From positions 1-14,025 of the forward strand of contig DASZDK010000021.1 in NCBI GenBank assembly GCA_035942035.1: 14,025 bases of DNA. The letters run 5' to 3'. Positions 1-6,670 of this stretch are shown here, piece by piece. Made by a program: the position numbers and the translations under genes. This DNA is from JAHWJR01 sp035942035 (GTDB taxonomy: Bacteria; Actinomycetota; Acidimicrobiia; Acidimicrobiales; CADCSY01). How positions within the stretch are numbered: position 1 is the first letter of the stretch; the number at the start of each line of letters is the position of its first letter. A model generated the notes under the pieces. That model worked only from the letters and a program-made list of their open reading frames with translations, was not told the DNA's origin and made no database searches.

Positions 1-2
1 CC

Positions 3-992
3 GCGCTCCCTGCCTACCTGGTGCGCGGCGGCGACCCCGTGCTGCGGGCCGATGCGGTGCGCACCCTGGTCCGTGAGCTGGTGGCGGAAGACGACGCCGC
101 CCTCGTGGTCGAGGAGCACGAGCCCGGAGCCGGCGACGACCACACCGGCGCGCTCGCCGACGCCGCCCAGACGCCGCCGTTCCTCACGTCCCGCCGGGTC
201 GTGGTCGGGCGCGACGTCACCGCCTACAGCAGCGACGCTCTCCAACCCCTGCTCGCCTACCTGGCCGAACCGCTCGACACCACCTCGCTGGTGCTGGTGG
301 CCGGCGAAGGGGGCCGCCTGTCACCCAAGCTCGTCGCCGCCGTCAAGAAGGTCGGCCGGGTGGTCGATGCCGGCGTCCCGACCCGGCGAGCCGCCCGCCG
401 GGACTGGGTGGCCGAGCAGGTGAAGAAGGGACCAGTGCGGCTCGACAGCCCCGCGCTGGCCCTGGTCGACGACCACCTGGGCGACGACCTGGGTCGTCTG
501 CGGAACCTGCTCGAGACATTGGGTGCCGCGTACGGGAAGGACGCCCGCCTGGGGGTGGACGACCTCGAGCCCTTCCTGGGCGAGGCGGGGGCCGTGCCTC
601 CATGGGAGCTCACCGACGCCGTCGACGGGGGAGACGCCGCCGCCGCAGTGGCGGCCCTGCACCGGATGACCCGGGCGGGCGGGCGCCATCCGCTGCAGGT
701 CATGGCCGTCCTCCATGGGCATTTCGCCCGCATGCTGCGTCTGGACGGTGCCGGCATCGGTGACCCCGCGGTGGCGGCCGAGGCCCTGGGGGCGAAGGGC
801 TCGACCTATCCGGCCCGCAAGGCGCTGGAGCAGGGCCGACGCCTGGGCCACGAGGGCGTGAGCGAGGCGGTGCGGCTACTGGCCGAGGCCGATCTCGACC
901 TGCGGGGGACCAAGGGATGGCCCGACGAGCTGGTGCTGGAGGTGCTGGTGGCCCGGCTCAGCCGGTTGTCGCGGCGTCGCTCACGTCGCTGA
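3..992 (+). CDS. holA: DNA polymerase III subunit delta (5'-truncated by window edge)
   Basis: Delta subunit of the clamp-loader complex, which opens the beta sliding clamp and loads it onto primed DNA in the cytoplasm. The frame is open from base 3, and the residues before the first GTG (base 21) read LPAYLV, the usual first strand of HolA (PAYLVKGDDP-like). The true start therefore almost certainly lies just outside the window, and the GTG at 21 would be too late. Visible family features are the N-terminal strand and helix (YLVRGGDPVLR), a strand at FLTSRRVVVGRDV, the helical RDWV segment followed by a region rich in LDSPALALV and LGRLRNLLETL, and the C-terminal helical domain beginning at PWELTDAVDGGD with HPLQVMAVLHGHFARMLRL. 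About 329 residues are visible, near full length for the family. The 3' end overlaps the convergent rpsT by 35 bases. The family call is from sequence pattern alone but fits the neighbouring rpsT and lepA, the usual actinobacterial order. Confidence 0.93.
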   Translation, partial: ALPAYLVRGGDPVLRADAVRTLVRELVAEDDAALVVEEHEPGAGDDHTGALADAAQTPPFLTSRRVVVGRDVTAYSSDALQPLLAYLAEPLDTTSLVLVAGEGGRLSPKLVAAVKKVGRVVDAGVPTRRAARRDWVAEQVKKGPVRLDSPALALVDDHLGDDLGRLRNLLETLGAAYGKDARLGVDDLEPFLGEAGAVPPWELTDAVDGGDAAAAVAALHRMTRAGGRHPLQVMAVLHGHFARMLRLDGAGIGDPAVAAEALGAKGSTYPARKALEQGRRLGHEGVSEAVRLLAEADLDLRGTKGWPDELVLEVLVARLSRLSRRRSRR

Positions 993-1236
993 CCCGACGC
1001 ATCAGCCGGCTCTTGCGCCGGGCGGCGGTGTTCTTGTGGATGACGCCCTTGGCCGCCGCCTTGTCGATGCGCTTGATGGCCAGCCGCAGCTCCTCGTCCC
1101 GCTGGGGCGAGCCGGCCTCGGCGGCGGCCACGGCGCGGCGGGTGCGGGTGCGCAGCTCCGACCGCACCGCCTTGTTGCGCAGCCGGCGCTTCTCGTTCTG
1201 GAGGTTGCGCTTGATCTGGCTCTTGATGTTGGCCAT
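958..1236 (-). CDS. rpsT: 30S ribosomal protein S20
   Basis: Small-subunit ribosomal protein that binds 16S rRNA early in 30S assembly. The 92-residue product starts MANIKSQIKRN, the hallmark S20 N-terminus. It continues with the basic helix QNEKRRLRNKAVRSELRT and the later RIDKAAAKGVIHKNTAARRKSRL segment, where K-G-x-I-H-x-N-x-A-A-R-x-K-S-R-L is highly conserved. A longer reading to 1302 adds 22 residues with no family match. The ATG at 1236 is preferred because it restores the canonical N-terminus and has AGGA (complement of 1243-1246) six bases upstream. The gene is convergent with holA, and their 3' ends overlap by 35 bases. It is divergent from lepA. Length is normal for the family (about 85-95 residues). 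Confidence 0.97.
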   Translation of the reverse strand: MANIKSQIKRNLQNEKRRLRNKAVRSELRTRTRRAVAAAEAGSPQRDEELRLAIKRIDKAAAKGVIHKNTAARRKSRLMRRVSDVSDAATTG

Positions 1237-1271
1237 GTGCGGTCCTACGGGAGATCGACGGGGACGCGTCG

Positions 1272-1277
1272 AGGCTA
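1272..1277 (-). promoter_or_regulatory. Candidate -10 element of rpsT promoter
   Basis: Read on the minus strand this is TAGCCT, matching the TAnnnT actinobacterial -10 pattern. A start site about seven bases downstream (near 1265) would give a leader of roughly 28 bases containing the AGGA ribosome binding site. I see no convincing -35 hexamer. The call rests on position and the -10 pattern only. Confidence 0.45.
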
Positions 1278-1349
1278 GTCCAGCCATGGCCGGCTCCCAC
1301 ACTCCGCCACCGGCCGGGTGGGTCGGGCACCCGCGAAGGCACGGCTCGG

Positions 1350-1355
1350 TACCCT
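1350..1355 (+). promoter_or_regulatory. Candidate -10 element of lepA, placing the transcript start at its GTG
   Basis: TACCCT fits TAnnnT and ends six bases before the lepA GTG at 1362. That spacing puts transcription initiation at or next to the first base of the start codon, so lepA is probably translated from a leaderless mRNA. No Shine-Dalgarno sequence is visible before the GTG, which agrees with this. The same hexamer at nearly the same distance precedes the gene at 9844. Confidence 0.5.
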
Positions 1356-1361
1356 TGCCTG

Positions 1362-3149
1362 GTGTCGGACCTGTCCCGCTTCCGTGCGTTGAGCCTGCTG
1401 GCGCACATCGACCACGGGAAGTCGACCCTCGCCGACCGCATCCTCGAGCTCACCGGAGCGGTGGATGCCCGGGAGATGAAAGAGCAGTACCTGGACTCGA
1501 TGGACATCGAGCGGGAGCGGGGCATCACCATCAAGGCCCAGAACGTCCGGGTGCCGTGGAAGGACCACATCTTGCACCTGGTTGACACGCCCGGACACGT
1601 CGACTTCGGCTACGAGGTGTCCCGGTCGCTGGCCGCCTGCGAGGGCGTGGTGCTGCTCGTCGACGCTGCCCAGGGCATCGAGGCCCAGACGCTGGCCAAC
1701 TGCTACCTGGCGCTGGAGAACGACCTCGAGATCGTGGCCGTGTTGAACAAGATCGACCTGCCGGCGGCCGACCCGGACCGCTGTGCCGCCGAGATCGAGC
1801 AGGTGCTCGGCATCGCTGCCGGCGAGGTGCTGCGCATCAGCGCCAAGACCGGTGAAGGGGTGCCCGAGCTGCTCGACGCCGTGGTGCAGCGGATCCCCCC
1901 GCCCACGGGTGACGCCGAGGCCCCCCTCCAGGCCCTCATCTTCGACTCCTGGTTCGACCAGTACCGGGGCGTCATCTCCTCGCTGCGGGTCATGCAGGGC
2001 ACGCTCACCACCGGCGCCCGCCTGCGGTTCATGCAGACCGGCGCCACCCACGAGGCCGACGAGGTGGGGATCCGCACGCCCGTGCCCCTGCCCGTGCGGG
2101 CGCTGGGACCCGGCGAGGTCGGCTACCTCGTGGCCGGCATCAAGGACGTGGCCGAGGCCCGGTCGGGGGAGACGGTGACCGAGGTGGCCCGCCCGGCGGC
2201 CGAGCCCCTGGCCGGCTACCGCGACCCCAAGCCCATGGTGTTCTGCGGGCTGTACCCCATCGAGGGCGACGAGTTCGAGGACCTGCGGGAGGCACTGGAG
2301 AAGCTCCGCCTCAACGACGCCAGCTTCACCTACGGCCCGGAGAGCTCGGCGGCGCTGGGCTTCGGGTTCCGCTGCGGCTTCCTCGGGCTGTTGCACATGG
2401 AGATCGTCCGCGAGCGCCTCGAGCGGGAGTTCGACCTCAGCCTCATCGCCACCGCTCCCTCCGTGGGCTACATGGTCCACACCACGTCAGGTACCACCCT
2501 CGAGGTGGACAACCCTTCGGCCATGCCGCCGCCCAACGAGGTCGACCATGTCGAGGAGCCCTACCTGCGGGTGAGCGTGCTCACGCCCTCCGAGTACACC
2601 GGCACGGTGATGGAGCTGTGCCAGGAGCGACGGGGGGACATGGACACCCTCACCTACCTCAGCCCCGAGCGCCTCGAGCTGGTGTACCACGTCCCCCTGG
2701 CGGAGGTGGTGGTCGACTTCTTCGACCAGCTCAAGAGTCGCACCAAGGGCTACGCCAGCCTCGACTACGAGCCCGTGGGGTACCGCCACTCGAACCTGGT
2801 GAAGGTCGACATCCTGCTCAACGGCGTGCCCGTGGACGCCTTCTCCACGGTGGTGCACCGGGACAAGGCGCACGCCTACGGCCGACGCATGGCCGAGAAG
2901 CTGCGCGAGCTCATCCCCCGCCAGCTCTTCGACGTCCCCATCCAGGCCTCGGTGGGTGGGCGCATCATCGCCCGGGAGACGGTCAAGGCAAAGCGCAAGG
3001 ACGTGCTGGCCAAGTGCTACGGCGGCGACATCACCCGCAAGCGCAAGCTGCTCGAGCGCCAGAAGGAGGGCAAGCGCAAGATGAAGAGCATCGGTCGGGT
3101 CGACGTGCCCCAGGAGGCGTTCGTGTCCGCCCTTCGTCTGGAGGAGTGA
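1362..3149 (+). CDS. lepA: Elongation factor 4 (translational GTPase LepA)
   Basis: Ribosome-associated GTPase, paralogous to EF-G, implicated in ribosome back-translocation or 30S biogenesis. The 595-residue product has the normal length. The G domain shows the P-loop AHIDHGKST (residues 14-22), the switch I motif RGIT (53-56) inside a MDIERERGITIKAQ context, the DTPGHVDF motif and NKID. It continues through the EF-G-like domains 2 to 4. The LepA-specific C-terminal domain follows, with VKAKRKDVLAKCYGGD, KRKLLERQKEGKRKMK and the terminal GRVDVPQEAFVSALRLEE, which separates LepA from EF-G. The GTG start gives MSDLSRFRALSLLAHIDHGKST, with the P-loop at the usual distance. A -10 element directly upstream suggests a leaderless transcript. 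hemW, which often follows lepA in Actinobacteria, is absent here and lies about 4 kb downstream. Confidence 0.97.
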   Translation: MSDLSRFRALSLLAHIDHGKSTLADRILELTGAVDAREMKEQYLDSMDIERERGITIKAQNVRVPWKDHILHLVDTPGHVDFGYEVSRSLAACEGVVLLVDAAQGIEAQTLANCYLALENDLEIVAVLNKIDLPAADPDRCAAEIEQVLGIAAGEVLRISAKTGEGVPELLDAVVQRIPPPTGDAEAPLQALIFDSWFDQYRGVISSLRVMQGTLTTGARLRFMQTGATHEADEVGIRTPVPLPVRALGPGEVGYLVAGIKDVAEARSGETVTEVARPAAEPLAGYRDPKPMVFCGLYPIEGDEFEDLREALEKLRLNDASFTYGPESSAALGFGFRCGFLGLLHMEIVRERLEREFDLSLIATAPSVGYMVHTTSGTTLEVDNPSAMPPPNEVDHVEEPYLRVSVLTPSEYTGTVMELCQERRGDMDTLTYLSPERLELVYHVPLAEVVVDFFDQLKSRTKGYASLDYEPVGYRHSNLVKVDILLNGVPVDAFSTVVHRDKAHAYGRRMAEKLRELIPRQLFDVPIQASVGGRIIARETVKAKRKDVLAKCYGGDITRKRKLLERQKEGKRKMKSIGRVDVPQEAFVSALRLEE

Positions 3150-3172
3150 CCCTGCGGCGCCGCTCCGACCCG

Positions 3173-3625
3173 CTAACGCCCGATCTCCGCCTCCAGGCGT
3201 CGCTGGCACTCGTCCCGGTCGTCCTGCGTGGCGGCCGCCTCCACGCAGTCTCTGAACTCGGCGAGGTCCTCTTGATTCTGGACGATGAAGGTCACGGTGA
3301 CCACGCCGAACACTACGACGGCGACGATGCCGGCGACCAGGCCGGCGGTGGCCTGGCTCTTGTTCGTCGCCTCACCTCGCTTGGCCCGGCGGACTCCCAT
3401 GATCCCGAGGACCACGCCGGCGATCCCGAACACCAACATCCCGGGCGGGAACAGGAGAATGGACGCCACGGCGAGCAGGCCGCAGACCAGCGCGCCCACA
3501 CCAGCGCCGTTTCGGGGACCGCCGGCCCCGGCACCGGGAACCGCGGTCTCGCCAGGGGGGGCCTCGGCTGGCTCCACCCGGCCGCTGTGATCTCCGTCGG
3601 AGGGAGTGGGGGGCGTCGTGCTCAT
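3173..3625 (-). CDS. Small DUF4190-like membrane protein
   Basis: Predicted 150-residue membrane protein of unknown function. The N-terminal 40 residues are rich in proline, glycine and acidic residues and are probably disordered and cytoplasmic. A first hydrophobic stretch (about 43-76) is broken by a PPG turn and contains the glycine pattern FGIAGVVLGIMGVRRAKRG. A second (about 93-115) begins TAGLVAGIVAVV. This two-helix layout with a basic connector resembles DUF4190 proteins. The C-terminal 35 residues are charged and carry two cysteines (127 and 140) on a predicted helix, a possible disulfide if exported. The start at 3625 is chosen because GAGGAG (complement of 3631-3636) lies five bases upstream; the in-frame extension to 3721 adds an unremarkable tail. 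The gene is divergent from hrcA, so the CIRCE operator lies in its upstream region, but I see no clear -10 for it. A DUF4870-type protein often occupies this slot in Streptomyces; that analogy is positional. Confidence 0.75.
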   Translation of the reverse strand: MSTTPPTPSDGDHSGRVEPAEAPPGETAVPGAGAGGPRNGAGVGALVCGLLAVASILLFPPGMLVFGIAGVVLGIMGVRRAKRGEATNKSQATAGLVAGIVAVVVFGVVTVTFIVQNQEDLAEFRDCVEAAATQDDRDECQRRLEAEIGR

Positions 3626-3716
3626 GTGATCTCCTCGTCGAGGGCCCTGCTCCTCAGCCTTGCCCAGGCGCTGCTCCGGGGATGCACCGTCCGCTGCCCG
3701 CAGGCGGTACCCGTCC

Positions 3717-3739
3717 GGCACTCGATAGCATCGAGTGCC
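3717..3739. promoter_or_regulatory. CIRCE operator (HrcA binding site)
   Basis: A perfect inverted repeat with ten-base arms GGCACTCGAT and ATCGAGTGCC around the three-base centre AGC. The core GCACTC (3718-3723), nine bases, then GAGTGC (3733-3738) is exactly the conserved CIRCE core. It sits six bases before the hrcA ATG and contains the probable -10 of that gene, so bound HrcA should block initiation. Release on heat stress, when HrcA loses activity, would induce hrcA, dnaJ and rsmE together. The site is also in the upstream region of the divergent DUF4190-like gene. The outer TTA/TAA bases of the classical consensus are absent, as is common at high GC. Confidence 0.92.
3726..3731 (+). promoter_or_regulatory. 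Candidate -10 of hrcA-dnaJ-rsmE operon inside CIRCE
   Basis: TAGCAT matches TAnnnT and lies inside the CIRCE spacer. A start site about seven bases downstream (near 3738) would leave a leader of only about seven bases before the ATG at 3745, too short for a Shine-Dalgarno sequence. The overlap explains repression by occlusion. No clear -35 is visible. Confidence 0.5.
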
Positions 3740-3744
3740 AGCCG

Positions 3745-4752
3745 ATGATGGACGAACGACGAAAGGCGATCCTCCGGGTGGTGGTGGAGGAGTACATCGA
3801 GACGGCCCAGCCGGTCGGCTCGACCCACGTGGCGCGTGCCCCTCACGTGGCGGTCTCGCCGGCCACCGTCCGCAACGACATGGTGGCGCTCGAGCAGGAC
3901 GGCTACCTCCACCAGCCCCACACCAGCGCCGGCCGGGTGCCCACCGACAAGGGCTACCGCTTCTTCGTCGACACGCTGGTGCAGCCGGGACCTCTTGACG
4001 AGACCGAGCTTCAACAAGTCGGCAGCTTCTTCGCCAAGGCCCACGGTGCGCTCGAGGAGATGCTGCACGACACCAGCCGGCTCCTCTCGGGTCTCACCGA
4101 CTACGCCTCGGTGGTCGTGGGCGAACCGGCGGAGGACGCGATGGTCCGGTCCGTGCAGCTCGTGGGACTCGGCGCACGCCACGCCCTGGTGGTGGCCGTA
4201 CTCTCCAACGGCGCGGTCACCAAAGCCCATCTCGAGTTGGCCGACGAGATCGGCGAGGGCCGCCTGGCCGCTGCCACCGCCCACCTGTCGCGGTGGCTGA
4301 TCGGGAGGGTCCTCAGTGAGCTTCCGCCGGTGCCACCGTCGGGCGACTCGCTGGTCGACGCCGCCGGCGCCGCCGCCGTCTCGGCTCTGCGATCGGCGGC
4401 GCAGCGACCCGATCCGGAACAGGTCTTCGTGGGCGGGGCCAGCCGCATGGCCGCCGCCTTCGACGCCGTCGACAGCGTCCGGCGGGTGCTCGGCATCCTC
4501 GAGCAGCAGTACGTCGTGGTCGGGCTGCTCCGTGACGTGCTCGACCGCGGCCTGTCGGTGGCCATCGGCGGCGAGCACGGTGTCGAGTCGCTCCTCGAGT
4601 GCTCGGTGGTCGTGGCCCCCTACGAGGTCGAGGGCGAGGTTGCCGGCGCCATCGGCGTGCTCGGCCCGACCCGGATGCACTATCCGAAGGCACTGGCTGC
4701 CGTGGCCATGGTCAGCCAGCGCCTGGGACGGCGCCTGAGCGACGACGCCTGA
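3745..4752 (+). CDS. hrcA: Heat-inducible transcription repressor HrcA
   Basis: Repressor of class I heat-shock genes that binds CIRCE. The 335-residue product has the normal length. The N-terminal winged helix is clear: DERRKAILRVVVEEYIETAQPVGS, then the recognition region VSPATVRNDMVALEQDGYLHQPHTSAGRVPTDKGYR, where S-x-A-T-V-R-N-D-M and H-T-S-A-G-R-x-P-T-x-x-G-Y-R are signature stretches. The C-terminal effector and dimer domain includes the GGASRMAAAF and IGGEHG segments and ends GPTRMHYPKALAAVAMVSQRLG, another family signature. Two adjacent ATG codons (3745 and 3748) could both serve. An extension to 3682 would translate through the CIRCE site and is rejected. The gene is first in a tight operon with dnaJ (one-base gap) and rsmE. 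The CIRCE element immediately upstream indicates autoregulation. Confidence 0.97.
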   Translation: MMDERRKAILRVVVEEYIETAQPVGSTHVARAPHVAVSPATVRNDMVALEQDGYLHQPHTSAGRVPTDKGYRFFVDTLVQPGPLDETELQQVGSFFAKAHGALEEMLHDTSRLLSGLTDYASVVVGEPAEDAMVRSVQLVGLGARHALVVAVLSNGAVTKAHLELADEIGEGRLAAATAHLSRWLIGRVLSELPPVPPSGDSLVDAAGAAAVSALRSAAQRPDPEQVFVGGASRMAAAFDAVDSVRRVLGILEQQYVVVGLLRDVLDRGLSVAIGGEHGVESLLECSVVVAPYEVEGEVAGAIGVLGPTRMHYPKALAAVAMVSQRLGRRLSDDA

Positions 4753-4753
4753 C

Positions 4754-5872
4754 GTGGCCGCCGACTACTACGAGCTGCTGGGCGTTTCGCGTTCGGCCTC
4801 GACCGACGACATCAAGCGCGCCTACCGGCGAATGGCCCGCGAGCTGCACCCCGACACCAACGCCGACCCCTCGGCCGAGGAGCGGTTCAAGGAGATCGCC
4901 GTCGCCTACGAGACGCTCGCCGACCCGGCGCGCCGTCGCCGCTACGACACCTTCGGCCCCGAGGGAGTCGGTGCCGGTAGGGGCAACGGTGGCGGCGGCG
5001 CCTACGGCGCCGGCCTGGGCGACATCTTCGACGCCTTCTTCGGCGGGGCCGGGCCCTTCGGCGGAGGCGCCACCCGTTCCGGTCCTCCCCGTGGAGCCGA
5101 CATGGAGGTGGCGCTCGACCTCGAGTTCGAGGAGGCCGTCTTCGGGGTCAGCCGCGAGGTCCAGGTGCGGTTGCCGGTCACCTGCCCCACGTGCGACGGC
5201 TCCGGCGCCCGCCCTGGTACGTCGCCCACGACGTGCGCCGAGTGTGGCGGAGCGGGACAGGTGCGCCGCGTCCGCCAGTCGATCCTCGGCCAGATGGTCA
5301 CCGCCGGCCCCTGCCCCCGCTGCGCCGGCCGGGGGAGCGTCGTCAGCGAAGCCTGCTCGGACTGCCGCGGCGAGGGCCGTCGCACCGAGACCCGCACCTG
5401 GAACGTCGACATCCCCGCCGGCGTCGACCACGGCTCCACCCTGCGTCTGGCCGGGCGAGGGGCGGCGGGCGTGCAGGGAGGCGCCAACGGTGATCTGTAC
5501 GTTCACCTCCGGGTCCAGCCCCACGAGCGCTTCGAGCGTTCCGGGTACGACCTGGTCCACGAGCTGCACATCCCCGTCACCCAGGCCTCCCTGGGCGCGC
5601 ACCTGAGGTACGAGACCCTCGACGGCACTGAGGACCTGGTCATCCCGGCCGGCACCCAGACGGGACGGGTGTTCCGCCTGCGGGGCCGAGGGGTGCCCCA
5701 CGTGGACGGCCGGGCCCGGGGCGACCTGCTCGTCACCGTGGTCGTCGACGCCCCCACCCAGCTCAATTCCGTGGAGGAGGAGCTCCTGCGGCGGCTGGCG
5801 GCGGAGCGCGGCGACGACGTCGCGCCGGCCGACGCCGGACTGCTCTCCAGGATCCGCAGCGCGTTCAAGTAG
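4754..5872 (+). CDS. dnaJ: Molecular chaperone DnaJ (type I Hsp40)
   Basis: Co-chaperone that delivers unfolded clients to DnaK and stimulates its ATPase. The 372-residue product shows the full type I layout. The J domain comes first (DYYELLGVSRSA, with HPD at residues 32-34 and RRYDTFG at its end), then a glycine-rich G/F region with GDIFDAFFGG. Four CxxCxGxG zinc repeats follow between residues 144 and 208 (CPTCDGSG, CAECGGAG, CPRCAGRG, CSDCRGEG). The C-terminal substrate-binding domains contain the conserved IPAGV and LRLAGRG. The GTG start is one base after the hrcA stop, so translation is probably coupled. In Actinobacteria with two dnaJ genes this hrcA-linked copy is usually called dnaJ2, the other being with dnaK-grpE. 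Control by the upstream CIRCE is inferred from operon structure. Confidence 0.97.
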   Translation: MAADYYELLGVSRSASTDDIKRAYRRMARELHPDTNADPSAEERFKEIAVAYETLADPARRRRYDTFGPEGVGAGRGNGGGGAYGAGLGDIFDAFFGGAGPFGGGATRSGPPRGADMEVALDLEFEEAVFGVSREVQVRLPVTCPTCDGSGARPGTSPTTCAECGGAGQVRRVRQSILGQMVTAGPCPRCAGRGSVVSEACSDCRGEGRRTETRTWNVDIPAGVDHGSTLRLAGRGAAGVQGGANGDLYVHLRVQPHERFERSGYDLVHELHIPVTQASLGAHLRYETLDGTEDLVIPAGTQTGRVFRLRGRGVPHVDGRARGDLLVTVVVDAPTQLNSVEEELLRRLAAERGDDVAPADAGLLSRIRSAFK

Positions 5873-6573
5873 TGCCGGCGCTCCCCGATCACCGGGCGGC
5901 CGCGCACGTCTTCGTGGCCGATCTGGAGCGGCCGCAGCTGGACGAGGGTGACCGGCACCACCTGACCCAGGTGCTGCGACTGCGCCCCGGTGAGCTGGTC
6001 ACTGCCGCCGACGGGGCGGGGCGGTGGTGCTCCTGCCACGTGGTGGCCGGCGGGCGCCTGGAGCGCTCCGGCGACGTGGTGGTGACCTCGGCGCCGCATC
6101 CGGAGCTGACCGTGGCCATCGCGCTCACCAAGGGGAACCGACCGGAGCTGGCGGTGCAGAAGCTGACCGAGCTGGGGATCGACCGGGTGGTGCCGTTCCT
6201 GGCCGCTCGCTCGGTGGTTCGTTGGGACGGCGAACGCGCTGACCGGCACCTGCGCCGGCTGCGGCGAGTGGCGCGCGAGGCGGCGATGCAGTGCCGGCGT
6301 GCCTACCTGCCCGAGGTGACCGACCTCGCGGACTTCGACGCAGCGGCGGGCCGGCCGGGGGCGGCGCTGGCCTGCCGCGGTGGCCAGCCGCCCACGCTGG
6401 AACGGCCCACAGTGCTGGTGGGCCCGGAAGGGGGCTGGAGCGACGAGGAGCAGGCGCGGGGCCTGCCCGAGGTGGCGATCGGGCCCCAGGTCCTGCGAGC
6501 GGAGACGGCGGCCATCGCCGTCGCCACCTTGTTGGGCGCGCTCCGTGCCGGGTTGGTCGCACCCGCACCGTGA
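5872..6573 (+). CDS. rsmE: 16S rRNA (uracil(1498)-N(3))-methyltransferase
   Basis: SPOUT-class methyltransferase that methylates U1498 of 16S rRNA using S-adenosylmethionine. The 233-residue product has an N-terminal PUA-like domain (HVFVADLERPQLDEGDRHHLTQVLRLRPGELVTAADG) and then the catalytic domain. The conserved KGNRPELAVQKLTELGIDRVVPFLAARSV is followed by REAAMQCRRAYLPEV. The SAM-binding knot is seen as VLVGPEGGWSDEEQ (GPEGGW starts near residue 184) and IGPQVLRAETAAIAVATLL, the usual LGxxILRxETA motif. The GTG start shares its first base with the last base of the dnaJ stop (TAGTG), giving tight coupling. It is the last gene of the heat-shock operon; a separate promoter starts just after it for the BldD-like gene. 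Confidence 0.96.
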   Translation: MPALPDHRAAAHVFVADLERPQLDEGDRHHLTQVLRLRPGELVTAADGAGRWCSCHVVAGGRLERSGDVVVTSAPHPELTVAIALTKGNRPELAVQKLTELGIDRVVPFLAARSVVRWDGERADRHLRRLRRVAREAAMQCRRAYLPEVTDLADFDAAAGRPGAALACRGGQPPTLERPTVLVGPEGGWSDEEQARGLPEVAIGPQVLRAETAAIAVATLLGALRAGLVAPAP

Positions 6574-6580
6574 CGAACCA

Positions 6581-6593
6581 TGACCCTTCGTGT
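6581..6593. promoter_or_regulatory. Possible BldD-type operator upstream of the bldD-like gene
   Basis: TGACCCTTCGTGT agrees with seven of the nine fixed positions of the Streptomyces BldD consensus TnACnCwGnGTnA. It is just upstream of the -35 hexamer at 6603 and next to a TTCGAA palindrome (6593-6598). Autoregulation is known for Streptomyces BldD. The match is imperfect and the consensus comes from a different genus, so this is weak. Confidence 0.25.
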
Positions 6594-6602
6594 TCGAAGT
6601 CA

Positions 6603-6632
6603 TTGTCGCGGCGAGTGACTGGGGCGTATCCT
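6603..6632 (+). promoter_or_regulatory. Promoter of the bldD-like gene
   Basis: A -35-like TTGTCG (6603-6608), an 18-base spacer and a -10 TATCCT (6627-6632) form the best vegetative promoter in the window. Initiation near 6639 leaves a leader of about 32 bases. The promoter lies downstream of the first possible start of the following frame (6590), which supports choosing the later ATG at 6671. Confidence 0.65.
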
Positions 6633-6670
6633 GCACGAAAGGGGCGGGACGAGGCGGGGGACGTCAGAAA

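Noticed and set aside
1237..1302. N-terminal extension of S20 starting at 1302.
   Set aside because: The canonical S20 start MANIKSQ is at 1236 with a ribosome binding site, and the extension would cross the candidate rpsT promoter.
1275..2480. Long open frames antisense to lepA, and similar long frames opposite holA, dnaJ, cpaE and the pseudokinase.
   Set aside because: They are composition-driven shadows typical of high-GC coding sequence, lying opposite genes with clear family matches.
3154..3163. GCGGCGCCGC palindrome between lepA and the DUF4190-like gene as a terminator.
   Set aside because: It can form only a three-pair stem with a realistic loop and has no U tract.
3682..3744. Upstream extension of hrcA.
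   Set aside because: It would translate through the CIRCE operator, and family members begin near the double ATG at 3745.
6590..6670. Longer start for the bldD-like gene at 6590.
   Set aside because: It lies upstream of the best promoter, and the added residues do not resemble the BldD family.
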